64,000 nucleotides of DNA from Polyodon spathula (GCF_017654505.1 NC_054535.1:84919785-84983784), one strand, 5' to 3'; positions 1-12,585 are shown, numbered from the stretch's first letter. The notes: a model not told the origin generated them from the letters alone. Program-made: numbers and translations.

Positions 1-1541
1 GTACTAGTTCTCTTATCATTTTGCAACATGTGTCTCTCATGCATTTGTAACCTCTAAATTGTACTTCCAACTAATTTGCAGTAGAAAAGGCAACCATCAT
101 AAACCCTTTCAGCTTGAAACTTTATATTTTCAGTGTTATGGAAACTTTGGCAAAGAAGAATAATTATGTCTGTACAGCCAGTATGTCTCCCTTTCTCTTG
201 TAGCAAGAGGCTTCTCTGTATAATGAGGCCTTTAGCTCCAGTTAGGAGTCGAGAACAGTGATTTCATACTGAAGCCTGCTCCTGCAAGTTTTTTTTGGTA
301 TTCATCTTTCTGTAATTTGTTAATCAAGACTGACAGAAGGGACAGAGATTTCTTTCAGAATTGTGCATTGAAAATCCCCTTAAGTGTTTATTTTCAGAAT
401 ATATATACTTTGGTTGCATATCTAATTTTTTTGTCCTTAATTAAAACTTTGACCTGGAGGAAAATACAATAGATGTTTAATAATTATACTTTCATGGCTC
501 TTGGTAACATACAGGTACTAGAATTTTATTTTATTTTATTTTCCCCAATTATTTATTAATTTTAGTTTTGAACGTTTTGATGGTTTAAAAGCACATACCA
601 GTAATGAACTGCCTAAATGTACTTGTTTAGTTTATTAGTTTATTGGCTGAAGGAAAATCAACTGTAACAGAGACAAACATACGCAGTTTGTATCACAGCA
701 TCCTTGGAGAATCAAAAGTACAGGTATGGATTTGTACATCAGCTGTCCACATCAGTGCTTCTCTAAACACCTCAGTGTTATCTTGCATAGCAGACTGCTA
801 AAGTTCCCCAAACATGTCCGACCAAGTGGCCCAGAATTGTTCAGCCTTAAGTAAAACTATGCTCCAGTACTAATTTAACATGTGGGTTTGGCCTGCAGGT
901 GGCACTGAAATCTATTTCCCCTCAGTGCACTCTTTCATTTACTGTGCTGACAAGATGTAGTTATGTGTACATTTAAGTGATCGCTAGCTGCAGCAATAAT
1001 CATTAGTTTATGCAGTAACCCAGTGCAGAAGAGGAAACTACTAAAAAAGGGGTTCACAGTGCCAAGTACTGCACTACTTGCAGTCGTGTACTCTGAAATG
1101 CGATGTATTATGTTGTTTTGTTTCTTACTTTATATATAAAATAAACAACCAAATAACTAGATTTTGTTGAATGCAGTTTTGTTGAATCCATTATGTATAA
1201 ATAGTACAAAATCTTGCAAATTCTTCAAGTGATTTGAGTTTTTTCACTATGCGTCAGCTTGCTTTTTTTTTAGCATTGTAATGCATTTTTAAAAAGTTAA
1301 TGCTTACTGTCTTTAAGTATAATATATGCATTTTTATGCACATATTTGAACTATCTATGTTTTAAAAGCACAAAAAGAATGGGGGATCTAAAGGTCTGGA
1401 CACACCACAGCCTCGCTTCGCTTTTTTTTTTTTTTTTGATGCGTGGTAGACAATGCCACACCAGTGGATCTATACATGCATCAATTCCCATTCTGAATAT
1501 TCTTCACAACAGTGTACATAAAATAAGCTGTTTGTTTGTAA
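1..1541. other. intergenic, no gene seen
   Basis: AT-rich sequence with no coding signal that I can support. It holds short T-runs (about 1262 and 1423) and scattered TATA-like stretches but no recognisable repeat boundary. It lies downstream (in the minus-strand sense) of the Harbinger transposase relic. Confidence 0.6.
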
Positions 1542-1542
1542 A

Positions 1543-1596
<54 letters not shown>
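1543..1596. repeat. (AAT)n microsatellite
   Basis: About 18 uninterrupted AAT units. The array starts exactly where homology of the neighbouring Harbinger transposase relic ends, so it marks the truncation point of that relic. Confidence 0.95.
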
Positions 1597-1598
1597 CT

Positions 1599-2181
1599 GA
1601 ACTGTGTGCTGTGTTAAATTTCTTCTGCGTTCAGAGAGGTGGCCATTATCTCTGTATGGTACTATGATATCAGCATCACGAGGATATATTGCATCATCCA
1701 AGAGGTGAAACTCTATGGGGAGAGTGTCGTTGTCAAAATATTTCTTTAAGTCACTGTTCCTGTACACTCGTCCATCATGCATGCGAATATGTTCGTACAT
1801 TTTAGGTCGCTATCACACACTTCCTGTAGGTGGAAACTTGCATGGCCTTTTCTAATAATGAATGAATCCTTGTGTTCCGAGGGGCCTCGGACCAGAACGT
1901 GTGTTCCGTCAATGCAGTTAATGACACCAGGGAAACCAGTTTTCCTTTGGAAACTGGGAACTGATCTGACGATGACCACAGATGTATTTATGCATTAGGT
2001 TGAGAGGGCCATCGACAGACTGCGGAAAGGCATGCTGTAAGGTGCCTTTGCTTATTTCGAATCTGTCGGTAGCTCCTCTGAAGGACTCTTGATTTGCCAG
2101 CAGCCATAGTGATGCAAGCACCCTGTATTCATGAGGAAGCGCTGTTCTATATGACAAGTGAATGAGTCTATTTCCTTGCAT
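1599..2181 (-). pseudogene. PIF/Harbinger (HARBI1-like) transposase relic
   Basis: Three overlapping minus-strand reading frames (2181-1918, 1979-1746, 1800-1599) together read like the DDE nuclease of PIF/Harbinger transposons, the family that gave rise to vertebrate HARBI1. The N-terminal part has an helix-turn-helix-like stretch (ANQESFRGATDRFEISKGTL). Next come the first catalytic Asp in CIDGTHV, the CDSDLKCTN block, and the second Asp in MHDGRVYRNS. The segment then ends with IIVPYRDNGHLSERRRN. The third catalytic acidic residue would lie past 1599, where an (AAT)n array begins. At least two frameshifts and the missing C-terminus make this a dead copy. Family assignment comes from motif recognition; the link to the Myb-like relic at 5265-5540 is inference. 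Confidence 0.8.
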
Positions 2182-2295
2182 AGTTTCTAAAACAAAAGGG
2201 TAGAAAAAGGGTTATTTACTATGCTATCTACTTGCACAACCATCAAACCCATATTTTCCTTATAAACGATAGAAGCTTGTTAATAATAATAATAA

Positions 2296-2722
2296 TGTAG
2301 GGTCGCAAAATGAAGTGCAGCGATGATCAGAGACAATCGATCACACCAATCGTTGCATCAAAGGTTTATTGCAGTGGTCATCAAAATACAGAGCGCTCAG
2401 GAGAATAACAGTCACTTCGTCAGTAACTAGCGTATTCTACCAGGGTAAAGCACATACATGGGTTATATAGTTTCCACATAACATCCCCTGCTCCTATCAG
2501 GATTTGTCACGCAGCAGACAATTCATCCATCCCTACCCCCTAAACTCATATACTAGAGGATAGCTGTGGGGCATGATTGCCCCCTCCGTTGTGGTTGCTA
2601 TGTTCACTTCAACCTGAAATTTATGATCTAGCAAGCAAGCAAGCAGGCATTGCCCTTCTTCTACCATCCCCCCACTGCCCCTGGACATCTGACCCAACCT
2701 AATGGTGTACTGAAACATTCCA
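2296..2722 (-). mobile_element. probable retroviral-type LTR, minus strand
   Basis: Read on the minus strand, this 427-bp segment begins TGGAATG and ends CCTACA. It contains a TATA-like CTATATAA near 2465 and, about 100 bp downstream, a polyadenylation signal AATAAA near 2366. That is the U3-R-U5 order of an LTR. Immediately upstream (2723-2739) is a purine-only run resembling a polypurine tract, so this would be a 3' LTR with its internal region lost. No retroviral coding sequence is recognisable beside it. A simple non-LTR explanation cannot be excluded because no second LTR or target duplication was found. Confidence 0.5.
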
Positions 2723-2739
2723 CCCTTCCCCCCTTCTTT
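2723..2739 (-). other. candidate polypurine tract
   Basis: A purine-only run on the minus strand (AAAGAAGGGGGGAAGGG) directly abuts the inferred LTR start. Its position and composition match the plus-strand priming site of retroviruses. Assignment depends on the LTR call being right. Confidence 0.4.
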
Positions 2740-2817
2740 CACAAATTCCTTACTAAACATTGTAAAACCGCACCCAAATGATTGTTGGTTGATACTGCTA
2801 TCCTGTTCCGTTCCTTC

Positions 2818-2878
<61 letters not shown>
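2818..2878. repeat. (AAT)n microsatellite
   Basis: About 20 perfect AAT units, the longest of several AAT arrays in the first 5 kb. Confidence 0.95.
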
Positions 2879-4062
2879 GTGTTACCTACATTACTTAACA
2901 ACAACAATAACTGCACTAGAATATGTTTAATTCAGGTCTGATTTTAAAGGTTTATTGAAATAAAATCAGTAACTGTTTGGTATCAGTATGTTTCATTTTT
3001 AAAACTTAATACGTTCATATAAAACCATAAAAAAAAATTCAACCTTTACCCAATCCTTTAAGTACAGTTATAGTTGATTTTTAGATCTAGATCTCAGGTA
3101 AGTTATTTAAGTGTGAATGTAGTTGGATCGTTCCTGGGAGCATCAACCAACGATATTGAGCCTACAGCTATGCCAAAGGTTTTGCATCACCCTATAGAAT
3201 TAACATATTCATCAATCAAGGTGTGTGTGTGTGTGTGTTTAAACCCATAACAATTTTACTGCTTTGGGTATATCATTAAAAAAAAATATTCCAAAGCTTA
3301 TGATTAAACATCTTTGTGTAATTATTATAATGCATAGCTCATATCCCATCTGACCTCGACTATGAATATTATATTCAAGAACTCCAATTCTCATCTGAAA
3401 CAATTTCCTCTTGCAGGAAACACAGTGTGATCCTTGTGGACAGTATTAATGAAATGTTAATGGATCTCTACCCATAACATCTGGGTAGATAAATTGGGCC
3501 AAATTTCTAAAAAGCCACGGAACTTTCAACTGCAATCAGCTGCCAGCTGGTCGAGTCAAAATGCATTTGCAAATAACTCATGCATAGCCTGTCCTTGTGA
3601 TAAGTACGCAGGTATAGAAATAAGTATGCAAATAAGTATGCAGGCAAACATCTGTCACATAATCAACATTCCATAGGATTCGAGAAAATGTTTACTTTTG
3701 TAAACAGTATCTTTAATATGAAAGATGGGGTCATTATCCCCCAATTAGCAGTGTGTTCTTGGACACCATGAAATGTTAGACTACACAGCCAATTAAGGGC
3801 AGCTAAAATAATGAGTCGGTTCTACTTACCTCAAATACAACATTGTAGACCAACCAAGGTGAATAAAACCAACCCAGGTGAATAAAATTGGTGTGTTAAA
3901 ACACGTTTTTAAGTTATCCAGTTCAGACACTTTAATACCGAATCCTAATTTAAGACACCCTCGAATTTAAGACAGCCCCAATTCCCCACCCTCAATTTGA
4001 GGAACAAAGAAAATACAAATTACAAAAATACAGAATTGGTGTTAACGTATATAATTCTTTTA

Positions 4063-4063
<1 letters not shown>
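2879..4063. other. unassigned AT-rich DNA
   Basis: No gene recognised. It contains a short (GT)n tract near 3222-3238. Around 3950-3985, two closely spaced copies of a TTTAAGACA(G/C)CC-type motif look like an old DNA-transposon terminal fragment, but no partner end was located. Confidence 0.5.

Positions 4064-4113
<50 letters not shown>
4064..4113. repeat. (AAT)n microsatellite
   Basis: About 16 AAT units, third array of this triplet within 2.6 kb. Confidence 0.95.
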
Positions 4114-4114
<1 letters not shown>

Positions 4115-4232
4115 GAAAAACTTTCATTTTCATTAGTAGAGGCATAACTGTAAAGCAATGTTATATTTACAATAACTTTATTCAGTTTATCACTGAATAA
4201 AACAGTAAGGACATAAAAGCAAACGGTCTGCA

Positions 4233-4599
4233 TGTGGCAAAGTGCCCGTCCCTGTATGTATTTTGTGTTGTATGTTGTGTGCACGAGGATTGCACAGCAC
4301 TTCACATGCAAGTAAAATGTAATAATATGTGAGCACGGGGAATTGAATGATTGATTAGCAATTGGAGTCGCGGTACAACTGCACGTGAATTAATAAAGCG
4401 CAATTCCCCGTCCTCACGTATTATTATATTTTACTTGCACGTGAAGTGCTGTGCAATCCTCGTGCCTAAATACAAACATACATTTTAAACACTTGTGTTA
4501 CACAAACCCGTTTATATGCCGTGTGCCAATGACTATACAACAACATTAACACACAACATACAACACAAAATATACACAGGGGCAGGGCACTTTGCCACA
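4233..4599. mobile_element. foldback MITE with nested inverted repeats
   Basis: The ends are inverted: TGTGGCAAAGTGCCC at the left pairs with GGGCACTTTGCCACA at the right, continuing through TTTTGTGTTGTATGTTGTGTG on the left arm. A second, inner inverted pair of about 64 bp runs from GCACGAGGATTGCACAG (about 4280) to its complement ending near 4463. Between them lies only a short unpaired centre and, on the right, about 80 bp of extra sequence. There is no coding capacity. This is a non-autonomous DNA transposon; no clear target duplication was found, so the superfamily is not assigned. Confidence 0.7.
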
Positions 4600-5264
4600 C
4601 CGCGCCATGTTGCTGGTTTGTTTAGGTTCATGATCGTTAAGCCTGGTGCTAAGCAAATGATGCACTGATGTTCCTAGCGTATTACATAGTTCCACAAAAT
4701 TGATATTGGTCAGTAGCAATGGGGGTGTTTCCATGTGTGGTTATTTACATGTGAAGTCGTGATGCACATGCACATTTGAAAGAACACCTCGAGAAGATCA
4801 GGTTTGTAGCCGAAAACCACAACTGTAATGTATAAGGCCATTTGTCATTTGTCTCGATTGTAAAATTAGAACACACATGGAAACTCTCCCATTGTCTGCA
4901 CACATGATTAACAAAATATATTGCCAAAACCCAGATTTATCTGTTTAAAAAAACAGAATTTTCTAAATAGGTCTTCGGGGTGGGTGGATTCAGTTACCTC
5001 CTCTTATAAGGTGCAAACCATTGTAGAAACCAGTTATTAAGAGCTGTATAAAACCACACACCATCAGAGTTCTGTTATTCAGCTGAGCATTGCTGCTGTG
5101 GTACACTTCCTGATGCAGAAACGCTTGGCTCTTGTTGAGGACAGGTAAGAAAACTTTCAGTGGAGAAGGGCAAGATGGAGAAGACCCTGCATATTCAAAC
5201 ACAGGGCCACTTTGTTTGGGATACCGGAGGATGCAGTGGTATGACATTATCATCTCTCTGCGCA

Positions 5265-5540
5265 GGTCATCCTAGACCTAGTAACTGAATTTCACCTTTT
5301 CATCACCTGGTTGACTGTCCTCCTGGTAATACCGACAGCATTGACTTTCTCCACTATAGAGGACCATATGGCCTCTTTGATAGCATAATTGATGTTGGCT
5401 GAGGCTTTTCTAAATAACTAAATTTCATGTTGAGTGACCTCAGACATAAGTTGCTCCTCAGAAAACTTTTCTTTCTGTGTGCCAAGAGGAATTTGCTGCC
5501 CTTCCTCTGACATATTTTTTTTGTTTGGTTTGATTTTCAT
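5265..5540 (-). pseudogene. Myb/SANT-like (Harbinger ORF1-type) relic
   Basis: Read on the minus strand from an ATG at 5540, the translation contains EEGQQIPLGTQKEKFSEEQL. It continues through KEAIWSSIVEKVNAVGITRR and TVNQVMKR, then a TGA in place of the expected Trp codon, then NSVTRSR. This is the pattern of the NAIF1-like Myb/SANT-type DNA-binding domain that PIF/Harbinger transposons encode beside their transposase. At least one further in-frame stop (TAG after QHEI) confirms decay. It lies 3 kb upstream of, and on the same strand as, the Harbinger transposase relic, with an LTR and a MITE between. It could instead be an unrelated pseudogene of a host Myb/SANT-like gene. Confidence 0.6.
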
Positions 5541-7124
5541 GCTTCACAAATCTCATACAGCTCCTACTGCTCTCAGTACTCCTAACTCACCTCACCTCTG
5601 GGCTGTAAGTGCAGATGCTAAATCGCCTGACGCACAGGCTACGCTCATTGTGACCCTCATTATCATGATTGCAGCTCATTATTTGTGCATGTTGAGTAAT
5701 TTGCATTGCTCTTAAGCTTACATAGGCTGCATTATAAAATAATTGCTTGGCTGCAATGCAATTTGAAATTTGCAGCCATTATTGTTTGCACTAAGCCTAT
5801 CCTTACATCAGCCCCAATATATGCTTTTTTTGATTTGCACACATGAAGAAAATAACAATGTATTTATGCCTTATGGAGTTATACCAAATTCACACAAAAC
5901 TTCAACTGACGAAACTTTAGTTGTCACTGACATAATCTTCAAACAATAGATAAGAAAGTTCATAGTAAGGGCCTTGGATACAGATTAAACTATACATAAA
6001 AAACATTCAGCTACGATGTATGAGTAAAATGCAGAGCAATAACATTTCCTGGCAATGGCTAATTACAAATTGTAACATGAACTTCATTTGATTGATTTGC
6101 TGTTCTTGTAGCCTACCAATAACAGTATCAGGTTTATTTATAATAGTTCACAGCCAACAATTATACTAGCATTGCCTCCTCTCATTAGAGAGAAAGCACA
6201 TTGGACATCTCGACAGCTGGAAACCTGTAATCAGATATCCATGGGCCTTACTCACATTGTATAATGGCAAATATTGACAGGCAGTAAATAAGGGTATCAT
6301 CAGCAAAATGAATTGTCATTTACTCCATGGTTTACAAAGATGCTCCCCAGGGGAAGCGTTTAGATTTTTAAGTATGATTGGGTCGAGTACAGAACACTGG
6401 GGGACACTTCTGCATATCTAAAGATGGCCAACACATTGACTGCAGTCCAGCTGAGCGATAAGTAAAGGCTGAATTGAATGAGGATCAGTAATAAATATAC
6501 TTTTCTTTCTAGTTGTATTATTTTGTATCCCTGGACTGGAAATTGGAAATGTCTTTGTTAAGCTCTGAGGTCTGTTTTACTTTTTTTATTTTCAGATGCT
6601 TTTTCAGTTAAAGCTTATCTGTTTATGGGAACTTTTTATATATTTACTTGATATCTAACAAAATCCTTCAGTCCTTTCTTTGTAGCAATGTTTCTTTTAT
6701 GATTCGCTGTCACACTTTATTTAACTTTTTAGTTTATTAACTGTTACTAACTAGGTTACTAACACATTTAGATTGTTTGTTATGGGTTAGATAATATACA
6801 GTGATCTATGTATAAACTAAAACAAAAATGATCTAAAACTGTTTCGCAAACATCCAGCCCAGCTTTGGAATTTTACATTTGTTACTATAGAAATATTTTG
6901 CAAATAGACTAGATTTTATATTAGTATGCTTTTTTTAATTTTTATTATGTATACATTGGTTATTATATGTTTAATAAATATTAACACAAATAGAGCTACA
7001 TTTATTACTATCTTAGCAAACTGGTTGTTAACAGTTGATAAACCAAATAAGTCCCTTAAAATAAAGTGTTTAATTTTGAATGTATTTCCAGAGCATATCC
7101 ACTATATTAATTTATATTTAATTA
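5541..7124. other. unassigned AT-rich DNA
   Basis: No gene recognised. Only short chance frames and T/A-rich tracts are present. Some of this may be the far end of the Harbinger element, but no terminal repeat was identified. Confidence 0.5.
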
Positions 7125-8303
7125 AAGTGCCTTGAAAAAGTCTTCACACCCTTGAACATTTTTCATACTCTGCTGCCTAATGCACTAAAGTAGGAGTTTG
7201 TTTCATTAAATTACACAACATCATCTACACAACGTGAAAGAACAATTATAGAAATATTCAAAAAGTAATTAAAAATGAAAAAACAAAAAAGTCTTGATTG
7301 AATAAGCCTTTACACCCTTTGTCATAGCAAACCCAAATTAGCTCAGGTACAACAAATTGTCTTAACAAGGCACATAATAAGTTAAATAGAGCCCACCTGT
7401 GTCCAATCACAGTAGTTCATCTGATTTGAATGCTCCTGGATGAAGAATCAAGCTGCTTCTGTTGCATAAAGTGAATTTGAAGCAAATGGCAAAACATGCC
7501 AAACAAGGAGCTGTCAAAAGAACTCTGGGATAAAATTATTGAAAGGTACAGATTGCGGGAAGGCTATAAGAAACTTTCAAAGTCTTTGAATATCCCTTGG
7601 GGCACTGTCAGTGTCCATCATTGTAAAGTGGAAACAGTTTGGCACCACCAAGACACTGCCTCAATCAGGCAGTCCCTCCAAAGTCAGTAGCCATGGCTTA
7701 AGGAAACTGCTGAGGGAGGTCACTGTGAGGCGTAACATTACTTTAAAAGAACTAGAGATGTCTCTGGCTGAGATTGGGAAAAATGTTGACTGTTCAACAA
7801 TTTCAAGAGTACTCCACAAACATCACCTGAATGGGAGGGTGGCAAGAAGGAAGCATCGAGTGGCCTAGTCAAAGCCCAAACCTGAATCCTATAGAAAATG
7901 TGTGGCAAGACTTGAAGACTGCAGTCCACAGACGATCCCCAGCCAACTTGAAAGAGCTTAAGCTATTCTGCCAAGAAGAATGGATAAACACTGCACCATC
8001 CCGCTGTGCTAAGGTGGTAGACACTTATCCAAAATGACTCATGGCTGTTATTGCTGTAAAAGGGGCTTGCTTCAAGTATTGAAGGGGTGTGAAGACTTCT
8101 GCAATCAAGACTTTTTGATTTTTTTAAAATAATTTTTAATTACTTTTTGAATATTTCTATAATTGTTCTTTCATATTGAAAGTGTAGATGATGTTGTGTA
8201 TATCAGTGAAACAAACTCTTATTTTTAATGCATTTTGAATTGTATATTTTAGGCAGTAGAATGTGAAAAATGTTCAAGGGTGTGAAGACTTATTCAGACA
8301 CTG
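7125..8303 (+). mobile_element. Tc1-like transposon with long terminal inverted repeats
   Basis: The element is bounded by TA at both sides (7123-7124 and 8304-8305), the Tc1/mariner target site. The left end begins AAGTGCCTTGAAAAAGTC and the right end is the complement of CAGTGTCTGAATAAGTC. Homology between the ends continues inward for roughly 195-220 bp, including the block AGAACAATTATAGAAATATTC near both ends. It encloses a decayed, internally deleted transposase. It lies outside the host gene. Confidence 0.85.
7496..8080 (+). pseudogene. Tc1-like transposase, internally deleted
   Basis: Three frames (7496-7620, 7611-7868, 7831-8080) together give a Tc1 transposase. The N-terminal helix-turn-helix region reads ELSKELWDKIIERYRLREGY and is followed by KLSKSLNIPWGTV and STISRVLHKHHLNGRVARRK. 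The sequence then jumps directly to WPSQSPNLNPIENVWQDLK and a C-terminus ending in VIAVKGACFKY. The part carrying the first two catalytic Asp residues is deleted; only the block with the third residue (PIE) survives. Two frameshifts are present, so this copy is non-autonomous. Confidence 0.85.
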
Positions 8304-8305
8304 TA

Positions 8306-11120
8306 TTTTCAAAATCCTAAATCCTTGGACTTACTGCAAAGCTTTAAAAAAACAAACGAACAAACAAAAAAAAAACTATATCATTGCTTTATATGTTAGG
8401 TGTAAAAATTGATTTTGAGAAAAAATATATTTAATTTAAGTATTCACAGACATATTAAATGTTTGAATTTATAGTAATAAAATGTGTTTTGTTATGATAC
8501 ATTGTAAATTATTCACCCTCTTCATTTTGAACCCTGAACAATCAATAGATGTAATTTCACAAAACATTTTTTTATGCAGTGGAAGAAAAGTCTTTCTATT
8601 TCTTTACAGCAGATGCATAATAAATTAATAGTCTTAATAGTATCCAGGCTGGTAATTCATTCCATTTATTGTGTTACAATGCAGTCTTTGATTATGTTGC
8701 ACATTTGTTTATAGACCCCGTGAGAAACGTGGTTATATTCTGTCTACATGGAAATGTTATCCATTTATCATAGGGAATGAATTGTTGTCATTTGCAAGAT
8801 TTAGTTGATAAAGAGTTATAAAACCACTAAACTCCAATCAAATGTTTTTCAGATTTTAAATGCTTTTTCGTGTTATACACTTAAAAGAGCAATACTTATG
8901 GTCTGGTGTGGTACTGTATGTGTGAAAGATACAGTGGTAAAGTACAACATTACAACATTAGTTTTCTGTGGTTTAAATTGTACTCCTGATGTTTTTAACA
9001 AACAAAAATAGAACAGCAAAAACTGTGATGATAATTCATGGTATTACCTTTGGTAATTTTTAGGGAAATATATTCCGAATAAGGTCCATTTCTAATCCAA
9101 ACTGTTCAGTAATGACAAAGAGACTGTACTACCAACAATGGTAGGTTAGACGAATGTACAAATGTAGAAAAATAAGGAAAAACACAAAAACATTGTGCAA
9201 ACAAACCAAGAAACAAAAGGTTGCTTTAAAGCTGGCTCCTGCTGATCCCCCTCCCTGTACTAATCTCTACTCCATGTAGGTTTAAAACCTTGATCCCGGT
9301 TCCACACATGGTGGTCGGCAGTTGGGTTTGTTTAATAGAAGACAGGTTTGTTGTTCAGGTAATATGGACAGTCCTGGTCCTCAGCCAGTAGCATGGAGGT
9401 GTGTCAGTGGCTCCCTTTTATTGTGAGACTCTACACCAGGATGCACCCACCAGTCGTTCAAGGAACTGCGATTCCCTGTGATTCCCTGTAAACAAACTGG
9501 GCCAATGGCCCATCTCAGGTGGAGCGACTGGCTCCAATTTACAAAAAAAAAAAATTAATCTGAAAGAAAATAAACTAAACCTTTCCAACTGTGCAGGGCA
9601 GGCCTCAGCCCTGCCACATCAGCCTAAAATTCTGGATTAATTATATTTGCAACTATTGAATTAGGTCACATAACTTTCATTCATCCAAAATAACTATTAA
9701 TGCCAAATATCAAATAAAAGGTTAGAAATGTCAGAAAACAATCCACAGCTCAGCTTGAACACCTACTGACTGAGGGTATGGGGAAATGCTACACATGATA
9801 TTGTTGAATAATTCACAGTGTTGGCATGCTCCAGGGTTCTTTAAATCAACATATGCAATCATTCCCAGTGGGGATTACACAACACTGTACACTGGTGGAA
9901 TGGAATTGATTTCTCTGTAAAACATTTATTTCATAACACCACATGAGAAGAAACAGGTAAACTCATAGAATTAGACCTTAACCTCACTATGTTCCTGTTA
10001 TGCATACAAACAAAACAATGCTACAACTGATCATTCATAAATTTATATTAGTGATATACATTTGTAGCTCAATAACCAACCATGGGGTAAACATCAGTTA
10101 AATATTTGAGGTGTTTAGTTAATTTCAATATTGATTGAAAGCTGTAGTTTTTGTTTTAAGATTGTAGTGCTTTGTGCAACCAAAAAATAGGTTATTACAA
10201 TTATAGCACTGATATATCTTTTCTTGTTGACAATAATACAGTGATTAACAGCGCTATGACCTGAACTGTAAAGTGGTAAGAGAAAAGCCCATAGAAAACA
10301 TATTTCTTGTCCTTGGCCATCAGCTGAAATTGTTAGGATGGTCATCAACTGAAAAAATGTTAATATATTGCCTTTTGCCTTTGTGACTAACCCTTTTGTT
10401 TAAAAACTTATAAATTTCAATTATTACCGACATTCATGAATATAATTTTAAACCTTTACCAGAATGAATCCTAACGACGATTAAGTAATTATGTTCATTA
10501 GCAATTATCAGTGGCCAACTTGTCATGGCACTGCAATTTGTTGTATTGGGATCAGCAAAAACCTTGAGACAACAGAGACCCTGACACAAACTGTTAGAAA
10601 TCTATCAAAATGTAACATATGCTCTTCACAGACCAGTGAACTGTAACTGCAGTTTTCTGTTCAGTCAGAGAAAAACCCCTATAAGTCATGGAGCACAGAC
10701 TTCAGGTTCAGCAACCTTATTGAAATAATCCATGTCCAGCACACACATCTTTCAGGTCAGACATTTAGAATGCACTGTACTAGGGGCCAGTGTAACATTT
10801 ATTTTCAACACCACTACCCCCCCACCAATCCTTGCCACAAAGGAGACCTGATCTGAATTTTATGCCTCTCACACATCATCAGCAGAAACTGTCAGGCTTC
10901 AAAATTATTGCTAAGAAAAAGCAGTAAAATGAGATCTACAAAAATGAACAAGCAAGAATGGTTTCCCCATAACAGTTCATTTCACACCATGCCAGCTCCT
11001 TTTTTGTAGAATAGCTAAGAATTAACATTATCTAAAAATTGACACAAATTTTGCCACTAAGTTTACAAGACTATAAAAGCACATAATGTAACTAATGAAC
11101 AAGAATTATTCTTTTTAATC
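8306..11120. other. unassigned DNA, possible old repeat near 9.3-9.6 kb
   Basis: No gene recognised. A GC-richer patch at about 9230-9620 read on the minus strand starts TGATGTGGCAGGGC and includes an AATAAA. A related TGATGTGGCAGAGGGC start with an AATAAA occurs near 58655. These may be copies of one LTR-like or hAT-like repeat. The rest is AT-rich with no visible structure. Confidence 0.4.
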
Positions 11121-11935
11121 ATGATGATGACATTTTTTTTTTATTTTTTTTTAATTATTATTTTTTTTTTTATTTTATATTATTTGTATAATTCATATTT
11201 ATTTTGGATTATATATTTTGTTATTTTATTATATATATTATTTATATATTTTTATTATTTATATTAATATATTTTGTTTTTTTATTTTATTATCTTATGC
11301 TTGTTATATATAATTATGCTTATTTATATTTAATTTTACTTTATTTTTTTAGTTATTATATTTTTTTTAATATTTTTATATAATATATTTTTTTTTTATT
11401 ATATTTTATATATTTTTATATTAATTTTGTTGTCTTATTTTTTTTAGTATTTATTTTTATATTATTATTTTTTAATCTATCTATTTTTATTATTTTTTTT
11501 ATGTTTTTAATTTATCTTTAGAATATTTTGTATTAATTTGCAAATTATTATATAATTGATTATTTTTGATTTTTATTAATTATTATATTAGTATTTAATT
11601 TTAGTTATTTATTTTTTTTTTTTATCTATATGTGTACTATTTATTTATTTTTATGTTATTTTTTTTTTATTTTGGTTTTTTATTTGGATTATTTTCTTTT
11701 TATAATTATTTATATTTTTGTTTATTATTATTCTTCTATATCTTATAATTTATATGATTTGTTATCTATTTTAATAATATTTTCTTTTTTATATTATATT
11801 ATTCTTTGGGTTTTATATTTATGTATTTATCGATTACATTTTATTATTAATTTTTTATATCATTTTTTTGAATTCTTTTATTTTATTTTGTTATGTATCC
11901 CCTTATCGAGCGCTATATTCTGCAAATTTGAATAC
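11121..11935. repeat. T-rich low-complexity tract
   Basis: About 800 bp made almost only of T and A, strongly biased to T on the plus strand, with words such as TTATTTTA, ATATTTTT and TTTATTAT recurring without a fixed period. A 102-codon frame inside it (11630-11938) is a by-product of the composition. It ends abruptly at about 11900, where mixed sequence resumes. Confidence 0.85.
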
Positions 11936-11939
11936 TGAC

Positions 11940-12583
11940 TTTGGATACTGTTTTAATTTTGGAAACTGTTGTTTGTTTTTTAATCTTTTGCTAAATTGCA
12001 TTGCCTTTTACATTGTATGCAGTTCTGTGCATGGGTAATATTTTGATTTCATTTTGATGTTAAATGGAGAATTTTACATACTGCTACAATACGTACTGGA
12101 TTTAAAAGCATGTACTGTATTACAGCCCATGTGTCTTCTGTTTTGGCAAGTGATTTTTAGAATCATATCGTTCTGAATTAAAATAGCTTCTTCTGTTGCA
12201 AATATAGTACTGTACCAACAAAACCAATACAGTACATTTAAATGGAAGCCTACTTATTTCAAAACACTGCCCTTTCAGCTATGTGTTTTTTTATTTTTGC
12301 TACTGTGTCTTTTTTGTGTGGTCCCTGAAAAACGGACAAGGGTTGGAACGGTCCAAAATGAAATAATCAGATAGGCGTCACACGCGGTAACCGTCACTGA
12401 AATCAAAATTTGATAGGATTGGATACGTGAGTGCTGAATGTAGTCATGTTGGGGTATGCCCCCTGTACTGTACATCTTGTGTCCCTGATCTAATCCCTTG
12501 CAAACAACAAAGCATATGAGTTTACCTGTAAAGCAACATGCATGTGTTTCAAATAAATACATACAATTACATTCACGAACAAA
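11940..12583. other. unassigned DNA
   Basis: No supported gene. A patch at 12300-12500 is less AT-rich and has a 95-codon minus-strand frame without recognisable motifs; it may be a repeat fragment. Confidence 0.45.
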
Positions 12584-12585
12584 AG

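Noticed and set aside
4990..5253. 87-codon minus-strand frame downstream of the Myb-like relic
   Set aside because: It may be the degraded continuation of that relic, but no residue pattern could be matched, so it was not annotated as coding.
11630..11938. 102-codon hydrophobic frame resembling a membrane protein
   Set aside because: The T-rich tract forces Phe, Leu, Ile and Tyr codons; no start context or motif.
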